NCBI GenBank assembly: GCA_013359265.1
Contig: JABWCD010000025.1
Location: 1 to 64,000, forward strand
From: Candidatus Hydrogenedentota bacterium
Lineage (GTDB): Bacteria; Hydrogenedentota; Hydrogenedentia; Hydrogenedentales; SLHB01
Reading direction: 5' to 3'
Length of the DNA: 64,000 nucleotides
A model generated the notes under the pieces. It was not told the origin of the DNA. It saw nothing but the letters and a program-made list of their open reading frames with translations, and ran no database searches. Below, in pieces: positions 58,332 through 64,000 of this stretch. The position numbers and the translations under genes were made by a program. Position 1 is the stretch's first letter; every line of letters begins with the position of its first letter.

Positions 58332-59471
58332 TTACCGTTCCAGCGCGCGGCGGTAGCCTTCGAGGGCGGCGTTGGCCATTGCTTTTCGCGTGAAGCGTGC
58401 GGCGCGTTTGGGGCCGGCGGCGCGCAAGGCGTTTCGCAAGTCCGTGTCGGTCAGCACGCGATCCAATTTCGCTTCCATGTCGTACACATCGAGCGGGTGG
58501 CAATATACCGCGGCGTCGCCGGCGACTTCCTTGATTGCCGGGATTGACGAGCCCAACACCGGTGTGCCGCTGGCGAGCGCTTCGAGCACGGGCAGTCCGA
58601 ACCCTTCGTAGATCGACACGTACACGAACGCGGACGCGGCGGCATACAGGCAGGGCAGGTCCGCCTGCTCGACGTAGCCTGTGAAGTGGATGCGGTCGCC
58701 GAGATTGAGCTTCTCGATGTCGTCAAGCATGCCCTTATGCAGCCAGGCGCGGCGTCCAGCAATGACAAGTGCGTGCGGCAGGCCTTTCTTGACAAGCCGG
58801 GAAAACGCGGTGGCGAGCCGCGTCAGGTTCTTTCGCGGCTGCAACGCGCCGGTGTACAGTACGAAATCGCTGGGCAGATGATAGCGTTGCCGCACGGCAT
58901 CCACTTCCGAATCGACGTGGTGCGGCTGGTAGACGGGATCGACGGCGGGCGAAACGACATCGATGCGCTCGATCGGCGTGCCGTACACTTCCGCGATTTC
59001 CTGTGCGATGGCCCGCGTCAATGCGAAGACGCGGCGCGCGCGGCGCAAGGTGTTCGGCGTGAGCAGCGCGAGGCGGCTGCGCATACCGGGCGTGAAAAAC
59101 TGCGGATGTTTGACCCAGCCGATGTCGTGGACGCTGACCACGAACGGGCACGGGCTGACCGGCGGGGCGTTGTACTGCACGTGCAGCAGGTCGGCGCCGC
59201 TGCGTTGCACGGCGCGCGGCAACGTGATCGGCACGCGCAGGAACGACGACGCGCGCGGCAACGGCACGACGGGCCACCCGGCGAGCATCGTGGGCGAGAC
59301 GCCGCGCTGGGCGTATACGACGAAGTCGCGGCGCGGCGCGTGTTCGCGCAACGCGAACAGCAGTTCGCGCATGTAGGTTTCGTTGCCCCCCGCGCGCGAC
59401 CCTATCGCGTGCGCGTCGATTCCGACGCGCTTCAGCTCGATGTCACCTTGCGGACGCTTGCCGCGCGGCAT
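58332..59471 (-). CDS. GT4-family glycosyltransferase
   Basis: A 379-residue retaining glycosyltransferase (GT-B fold, GT4). The acceptor side has VGIDAHAIGSRAGGNETYMR. The donor side has DFVLYTGALQPRKNLTRLAT and ASAFVYVSIYEGFGLPVLEA, the EGFGLPxxEA signature with catalytic Glu, then LASGTPVLGSSIPAIKEVAG. It makes a linkage in a surface polysaccharide. I use ATG 59471, after which the conserved fold starts; the longer frame overlaps the upstream gene. It is the last gene of the minus-strand polysaccharide operon, overlapping the previous GT4 gene by 29 nt. Confidence 0.92.
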   Translation of the reverse strand: MPRGKRPQGDIELKRVGIDAHAIGSRAGGNETYMRELLFALREHAPRRDFVVYAQRGVSPTMLAGWPVVPLPRASSFLRVPITLPRAVQRSGADLLHVQYNAPPVSPCPFVVSVHDIGWVKHPQFFTPGMRSRLALLTPNTLRRARRVFALTRAIAQEIAEVYGTPIERIDVVSPAVDPVYQPHHVDSEVDAVRQRYHLPSDFVLYTGALQPRKNLTRLATAFSRLVKKGLPHALVIAGRRAWLHKGMLDDIEKLNLGDRIHFTGYVEQADLPCLYAAASAFVYVSIYEGFGLPVLEALASGTPVLGSSIPAIKEVAGDAAVYCHPLDVYDMEAKLDRVLTDTDLRNALRAAGPKRAARFTRKAMANAALEGYRRALER

Positions 59472-60597
59472 GTCGGTCGATTGCCTCTTCGTACGTTTCC
59501 GCCACCCGGCGCACCATGCTTTCGAGCGAAAACGATCGCTCGACAAACGCTTTCGCGGCGTCCCCTATCGAGTGACGCTTGTCCGCGTCTGTCACCAGTG
59601 ATTCTATCGCATTCGCCAACGCCGATGCGTCGCCCGGCGGCACGAGCAGCCCGCCGTGGACGGATTCCTTCACGCCGCCGATGTCGGACGCGATCACCGG
59701 GAGGCCCGCGGCCTGCGCCTCGAGGATCGCGGTAGGCAGCCCCTCCTGCTGAACGGACGGCTGGGCAAAGATATCCATCGCCGAAAATGCCGCGGGCAAA
59801 TCGTCGCGGAAACCAGTGAAGGTTACTATTTCCTTCAAGGCACGTTTTGCGGTCTGCTGCTCCAATGCGGCTTTTTCCGGGCCTTGCCCCACGATCATGG
59901 CACGCAGTCTTGGGTGCCGGTCGCGCAGCATTGCGATGGCGTCGATGAGATGCGCGTGGCCCTTTTCGACGGACACGCGGCTGACAGTCCCAACGACGAC
60001 CGCGTCGTCCGGTATGCCGTGCTGCGCGCGAAAGGCGGCGCGTGCGTGGGACGAAGGTGGCGGCTCGATGCCGGTGTAAATGACGCGAACGATCGACTCC
60101 GGCGTGGGGCCCTTGAGGATGCGCAGTTTCATGTGTTCTGAAACGGTAATCACCCGATCGAAATGGCGCAGTGCGAAATCGCGTTCGATCCATTGATAGA
60201 CAAACCGGCGGAACGGCACGAAACCGTCCCACCATCCGTACGCGCTCGCCACGACGGCGCAGGGCCACGCGCCGCGCCCGATGCCAATCATCGTGTTCGA
60301 ATGGGGGTCATGTGTGTGTATCAGGTCGATGTCGTATTTGCGCACGAGTTCGAGCACCTTCGCGCGGGCTTTCCACCAGTTCCCGCGCGACTTCCAGGGT
60401 ATGCGTTCGTCCGACGGCGGAAGTCCGCGCTTGCGCGCCTGATCGATGAATATTTCGTCCAGACCCGAGAACGTGTCGTACGGCACGCAGACCACGTTGT
60501 ACCTGTCCCTGGGCAGGTGCTTCATCAGCGTGAGCAGGACGGTGTGCGACCCGCCGAACGCCCAACTGCGAATCAGATAGAGGACGTTGCGCGGCAT
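59443..60597 (-). CDS. GT4-family glycosyltransferase
   Basis: A 384-residue GT-B enzyme of family GT4. The N-terminal half has VLYLIRSWAFGGSHTVLLTL (the GGxxxxL loop) and DIDLIHTHDPHSNTMIGIGR. The donor half has VVVGTVSRVSVEKGHAHLID, then FAQPSVQQEGLPTAILEAQA with the E(G)xPxxxxEA signature and GLPVIASDIGGVKESVHGG. ATG 60597 shares bases with the stop of the GH10 gene (TGATG), a coupling overlap. It acts in the cytoplasm on lipid-linked or nascent polysaccharide. Confidence 0.93.
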   Translation of the reverse strand: MPRNVLYLIRSWAFGGSHTVLLTLMKHLPRDRYNVVCVPYDTFSGLDEIFIDQARKRGLPPSDERIPWKSRGNWWKARAKVLELVRKYDIDLIHTHDPHSNTMIGIGRGAWPCAVVASAYGWWDGFVPFRRFVYQWIERDFALRHFDRVITVSEHMKLRILKGPTPESIVRVIYTGIEPPPSSHARAAFRAQHGIPDDAVVVGTVSRVSVEKGHAHLIDAIAMLRDRHPRLRAMIVGQGPEKAALEQQTAKRALKEIVTFTGFRDDLPAAFSAMDIFAQPSVQQEGLPTAILEAQAAGLPVIASDIGGVKESVHGGLLVPPGDASALANAIESLVTDADKRHSIGDAAKAFVERSFSLESMVRRVAETYEEAIDRHAARQASAR

Positions 60598-62549
60598 CAC
60601 GGCGACTTCCATGACGCGATCAGCTTCGCCAATCGATCGAGCACGAGTTTGGGTTTGCCGCTCGCGTCGCACAATCCGCCCGTGACGACGGAAGATTTCG
60701 TGTCCGTAATGTCCCACCATGTGATGGAGTGGACATTGGGATTCGCATACGCAAACGTGAAGACCATTTCGGCGTAATCGGCCTGCGTTTGTTCCGTCCA
60801 TTGCTCGCGCCAATAGCCGGAGGTCCAGCCCGGCTGGTACGACGACGGCAGCGAGAACTCGGTGATGTGGATCGGCTTCTTTAATGCCGAATAACGTTCA
60901 ATCGTATCGATCAACCAGGATGGTGTCGTGGCTGGGCCCTGCAGCCCACCGAACGATTCGTTGAAATGGAAGCCGGGATAGAGCTGAAGACCGATCGCGT
61001 CAAGCTGGGACACAGCGGGCCCGACATCGGCCCCGTTCAAATACGCGAGGTAGGTGCGGTTCCAGTCGTTCGCGGGTATGTTGTCGAGTGTGTGCACGGC
61101 GAACCGGCGCCCGTAGTCACCCTCGTGAGCGGAATTCACGAGGCCGGTCAGATTTTCATGCGCAGCGATGGACTGCGCGGACTGAGCGAACAGGCCGGCG
61201 ACAATTTCACGCGGCACATCAACGACATTCGTCACGTTGGGTTCGTTCATGGCTTCCCACACCGCGAAGGTGTCGCCGTAGGCGTCGAGCAGCGCCTTTT
61301 CCTGTTGCAGCATCGCGTCGCGCAGCGCGTCCGGTTGCATGCCGCGCGCGCGATCCGGGAGGATGCCGTAGTCCTGTAGCCAGACCACGCCGTGTGCCTT
61401 TACCTGGAACCCTTGTTTGCGCAACCGCTCGATGCCGAATGTCTGTTCGATGGCTGTTCTGTCTATTGCGCCACCACGCGCATCCGTCCAGCCCCAGCCG
61501 AGCAACACGGTCGCGAGATCGAAGCCGGCATCGCGCGCGATTTGAAAAGCCTGCGCGTCGTACGGGCTGCCCTCGAACACGCCGAAGGAGAAATCGGCGC
61601 GCGGGCCCCGGTTTGCGATGGTGTCGCGTGCGCGTTTGAGTTCGAGTTCGTCGCGGAGCTTGAGCGCGTCGGCGAGTACGGCGTCCGCGGCCGCGGCGCG
61701 TTCCGCGGCGCCGCGGAGGCCCTTCGCCTTTTCCAAGGCTACGTCGAACGCCGCCGCGTCGCCGGAAAATCGGTGGGCAAGATCGCTAACGGCGGTGCGC
61801 GCGAGTTCGAGATTCAAGTCGATGATCAGCGGTTGGGACGCAGTCACGTTGAAGCCCGCGCCACCGTTGTCCGCACGCAGGTGAAGCTTGCCGTAGCCTC
61901 GGGTTTCCCAGAACAGGACTTGCGGCACGTACACGTGCCCCGGCGCCACCACCAACGCAGGTAACCCCTTTTCGCGCGGGCGGCCGAGTTTCACGGCCTC
62001 GTCGTCGAACACCGGCCAGCACGTGGCCTCGACGGCGCAGTCGCTCGTGTCCGTCGCAACCATGAATTGATCGCCGATGGCGCCGCGGGCGCGGAAGTCT
62101 TCCCATCGCATGAGACGCCCCTGAGTATCGTACGCGCGCAACACGATGCAGGCGGCGTTGGGAAGTCTTATGTTTAGCGAAGTCTCGCCTGCGTAGGCAT
62201 AGACGCGCGGCGCAAGGGCGTAGGTCTCGATGCCGTCCTTCGTGACGGATGCAGGCGGTTGCACCAGTATATAGCCGTGCGCGAGGGGCTTCTCGATAGC
62301 GATCTCGAACTCGCCGCCCGTGGAGGTCGACGTTTGTGCAACGGGTGCAAACGATGAATCGGTCAACGCAACGAATGCGTACGAAATTGGCTTACCGGAC
62401 GCAGCGGCGCTTATGTTCCCGCTAATGGACGCCGATTGGGCCGCAGCGGAAATGGACAACGCGGCAACTAGCGCGAGAGGGACATGCCCCGCCCAGCGCA
62501 GACCGGCGCGAGCCAGTCTATTTCGCCGGAGCGACGCGGACGTTCTCAT
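60597..62549 (-). CDS. GH10-family endo-xylanase-like enzyme
   Basis: A 650-residue exported enzyme; signal helix VPLALVAALSISAAAQ. Residues about 40-135 are a beta domain (ISGNISAAASGKPISYAFVA). Residues about 310-650 are a GH10 barrel: KAHGVVWLQDYG corresponds to the KGHTLVWH strand, WEAMNEPN holds the acid/base Glu436, and IHITEFSLPS the nucleophile Glu564. GH10 enzymes cut beta-1,4-xylan. Here it is encoded between polysaccharide glycosyltransferases and a metallophosphoesterase, so it may trim the cell's own exopolysaccharide. The start overlaps the upstream gene by 32 nt. Confidence 0.87.
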   Translation of the reverse strand: MRTSASLRRNRLARAGLRWAGHVPLALVAALSISAAAQSASISGNISAAASGKPISYAFVALTDSSFAPVAQTSTSTGGEFEIAIEKPLAHGYILVQPPASVTKDGIETYALAPRVYAYAGETSLNIRLPNAACIVLRAYDTQGRLMRWEDFRARGAIGDQFMVATDTSDCAVEATCWPVFDDEAVKLGRPREKGLPALVVAPGHVYVPQVLFWETRGYGKLHLRADNGGAGFNVTASQPLIIDLNLELARTAVSDLAHRFSGDAAAFDVALEKAKGLRGAAERAAAADAVLADALKLRDELELKRARDTIANRGPRADFSFGVFEGSPYDAQAFQIARDAGFDLATVLLGWGWTDARGGAIDRTAIEQTFGIERLRKQGFQVKAHGVVWLQDYGILPDRARGMQPDALRDAMLQQEKALLDAYGDTFAVWEAMNEPNVTNVVDVPREIVAGLFAQSAQSIAAHENLTGLVNSAHEGDYGRRFAVHTLDNIPANDWNRTYLAYLNGADVGPAVSQLDAIGLQLYPGFHFNESFGGLQGPATTPSWLIDTIERYSALKKPIHITEFSLPSSYQPGWTSGYWREQWTEQTQADYAEMVFTFAYANPNVHSITWWDITDTKSSVVTGGLCDASGKPKLVLDRLAKLIASWKSP

Positions 62550-63441
62550 CCAGGATGCCGTCGAGCAGGAGATTGGCGATGCGCGGGCCGTCGTTCATCA
62601 TGGTGACCCAGATGACGTGGTCGAATTCGCCTGCGGCGACGCCGCGCAACTTGGAACTGCCACCCGTAGTCGCGAACACGAAGTACTTGTGCGAATGCCG
62701 CTCGAACTTCATGTAGTTGTGGCGGTGTCCGGTGAAGACCGTGTGCGGGCGGCCCTGCAACAGCGGCTCGATCTTCTCCCACCCGGCAGTGTCCTCGTAG
62801 TCCCACAGCGGCTTGTGCATGAAGACAAGCGTCCACCGCACGTCCTTGTTTTCGTCGAGCGCCTTGCGTACGTACTCGACCTGTGCGTCGCTCATGTGCG
62901 AAGCGGGCGGGTCCTCGGTGTTCAGGCAAAGGAAGAGGACATCGCGATAGCGGAAGTGATAGTAGATTGGCCCGAAGCGCCGGCGCCATTCTTCGACCAT
63001 CATGTCGCTTTTCATGTCGTGGTTTCCGGGGACATGAAAAAACGGCATTTCGAGTTTGCCGACAATTTCCTTAAACTCCGCCCACTCGGCATCGACTTGC
63101 GCCGTGTTCGTTCTGTCGCCTTCGATCAAGTCGCCGATACTCATGACAAACTCGGGCTGGAGCAGGTTGATCTTATCGACTGCGCTCTCGAAGATGCCGG
63201 GGCGCGCGCCGCCGGTGCGATCGGTGACGATGGCGAAGTGGAACTGGTCCGGATCGTTGTTGAGGTCGAGGCTGGTCCACGGTTTGGCATCCGTGGCCAC
63301 GTTGTGTTCGATGTGCGCGTGCGGATGCGTCGCGCACCCGGCGATCGCAATGCATAACGCTGCAAGCGCCAACCGCGCGGCATTAGTCGTATTCAGGGTC
63401 TTCTCCCTCGAACGTCCGTCCGGACCCGTGCGTGGCAACAT
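62518..63441 (-). CDS. Lipoprotein metallophosphoesterase
   Basis: A calcineurin-like phosphoesterase, about 307 residues. The N-terminus LALAALCIAIAGCAT has a lipobox with Cys. The metal motifs are IVTDRTGG (the usual DxH replaced by DRT), MSIGDLIEGD, VPGNHDMKSD and VFTGHRHNYMKF. The DRT variant means the first metal ligand His is missing, as in a subset of secreted members. Substrate unknown; it may hydrolyse a phosphodiester in the envelope. It overlaps the O-antigen ligase gene by 59 nt, so a downstream start is possible, but none is convincing. Confidence 0.85.
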   Translation of the reverse strand: MLPRTGPDGRSREKTLNTTNAARLALAALCIAIAGCATHPHAHIEHNVATDAKPWTSLDLNNDPDQFHFAIVTDRTGGARPGIFESAVDKINLLQPEFVMSIGDLIEGDRTNTAQVDAEWAEFKEIVGKLEMPFFHVPGNHDMKSDMMVEEWRRRFGPIYYHFRYRDVLFLCLNTEDPPASHMSDAQVEYVRKALDENKDVRWTLVFMHKPLWDYEDTAGWEKIEPLLQGRPHTVFTGHRHNYMKFERHSHKYFVFATTGGSSKLRGVAAGEFDHVIWVTMMNDGPRIANLLLDGILDENVRVAPAK

Positions 63442-64000
63442 AGGGAAGCGCGGCGGCGGCGGCGAACACCATCCACCATATCTTCTGCTGCAACGCGTGC
63501 AGGAACAGCCCGCAGAAAACGAACGCCAACACGCTTACCGTCAATGTCGCCGCCAGGAGCGCGAACCGTGCGTTGCCGCGCTCCCGGAACGAACGTTCCG
63601 CGCGCTGCGCGTTCATCAGCGCGCGCACGATGAAAAACAGCATGATCATCAGGCCGACTGACCCGGCCTCGGCGCCGATTTGCAGGTAGAAATTGTGCGG
63701 ACCGTAATAGACGGGGTTCCAGCCGAGGTACTTCACCATCCATCGCAGCATTTGCGACGTGTCGGTATTTTCGTCGTAGAACCGCGGGCCGAAACCGGCG
63801 AGGCCGATTCCCATGACGGGGAATTCCTGCATGTACTGCCAGGCGTACTGTTGGAGTTCGAGGCGCGCGGCGGTCGATTCGCTGCGCGAATAGGTCGAGA
63901 AGTCGATGACACGTTCCTTATATGCCGCGGGCAATGCGAACCACGCCAACAGCAGGGCGACCGCCAGGGCGCACACCCGTTGCGGCGTGAGTTTCACCGA
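63383..64000 (-). CDS. O-antigen ligase-family protein, C-terminal part
   Basis: The C-terminal 204 or so residues of a membrane protein that continues beyond the right edge. The segment has the Wzy/WaaL-type periplasmic loop with FPVMGIGLAGFGPRF and YYGPHNFYLQIGAEAGSVGL, where the conserved PHNxxLQ of O-antigen ligases is seen. Helices follow (MIMLFFIVRALMNAQ, FALLAATLTVSVLAFVFCGL). It ligates or polymerises polysaccharide at the outer face of the inner membrane. It leads the operon with the phosphoesterase, GH10 and two GT4 genes. The true start lies outside the window. Confidence 0.85.
   Translation of the reverse strand, partial: SVKLTPQRVCALAVALLLAWFALPAAYKERVIDFSTYSRSESTAARLELQQYAWQYMQEFPVMGIGLAGFGPRFYDENTDTSQMLRWMVKYLGWNPVYYGPHNFYLQIGAEAGSVGLMIMLFFIVRALMNAQRAERSFRERGNARFALLAATLTVSVLAFVFCGLFLHALQQKIWWMVFAAAAALPYVATHGSGRTFEGEDPEYD

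Overview
The window is about 64 kb of high-GC bacterial chromosome. Its gene content suggests a Gram-negative, polysaccharide-degrading bacterium of the Planctomycetes/Lentisphaerae/Hydrogenedentota type: secreted GH106-, GH10- and GH123-like glycosidases, a DUF1080/LamG protein, a Tat-exported Gfo/Idh oxidoreductase, a DUF5009-type acyltransferase, TPR-fused GT-C proteins, HAAS/PadR membrane signalling genes, many signal peptides and dispersed hexanucleotide GAGCAC/GATTAC arrays. Assignment to Candidatus Hydrogenedentota is inference from this style; no rRNA is present to settle it.

Layout. 1-4.35 kb: repeats and a GH106-like rhamnosidase gene whose 5' end is interrupted by a repeat, followed by a long inverted pair of hexamer arrays. 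4.35-13.6 kb: the most unusual locus. An ECF sigma factor fused through one transmembrane helix to an extracytoplasmic solute-binding-protein (SBP) domain is divergent from a tightly packed, partly overlapping operon. That operon encodes a free secreted SBP homologous to the fused one, a small protein with 12 cysteines, a LolA/RseB-like secreted protein, a DUF1573 protein, a GT9-like glycosyltransferase, a radical SAM enzyme with extra C-terminal cysteines and a YtrA-type GntR regulator. No ABC permease is present. 13.6-16 kb: an unassigned stretch, an AAA_14/DUF4143 ATPase and tRNA-Val(GAC). 16-25.6 kb: a GH123-like protein, D-Ala-D-Ala ligase, an OLD-type ATPase-nuclease, a Gfo/Idh oxidoreductase, a TPR membrane protein and a DUF3142 protein.

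25.6-32.3 kb: a PadR regulator divergent from a complete RND-adaptor-TolC efflux operon, with a 154-bp inverted-repeat element lying inside the annotated 5' end of the TolC gene. 32.3-39 kb: an MTOX/sarcosine-oxidase-like enzyme, a GspE/PilB ATPase, an SLC13 permease, a secreted repeat protein and a GNAT acetyltransferase. 39-43.3 kb: a minus-strand PadR plus HAAS-type membrane-protein cluster with three paralogues and a fourth truncated remnant. 43.3-49.7 kb: repeat-rich DNA, a TPR protein, AroB, a DUF1080/LamG protein and a DUF5009-like acyltransferase.

49.8-57.6 kb: tRNA-Glu(TTC), a TMTC-like TPR membrane protein, two tandem copies of an unfamiliar secreted family with a possible Cys-His-Asp (transglutaminase/papain-like) motif, and an MFS transporter. 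57.8-58.3 kb: a MazF-type toxin-antitoxin pair. 58.3-64 kb: a minus-strand exopolysaccharide-type operon (O-antigen ligase, metallophosphoesterase, GH10 and two GT4 glycosyltransferases) that runs off the right edge.

All functional calls come from reading motifs and architecture; no database search was run.
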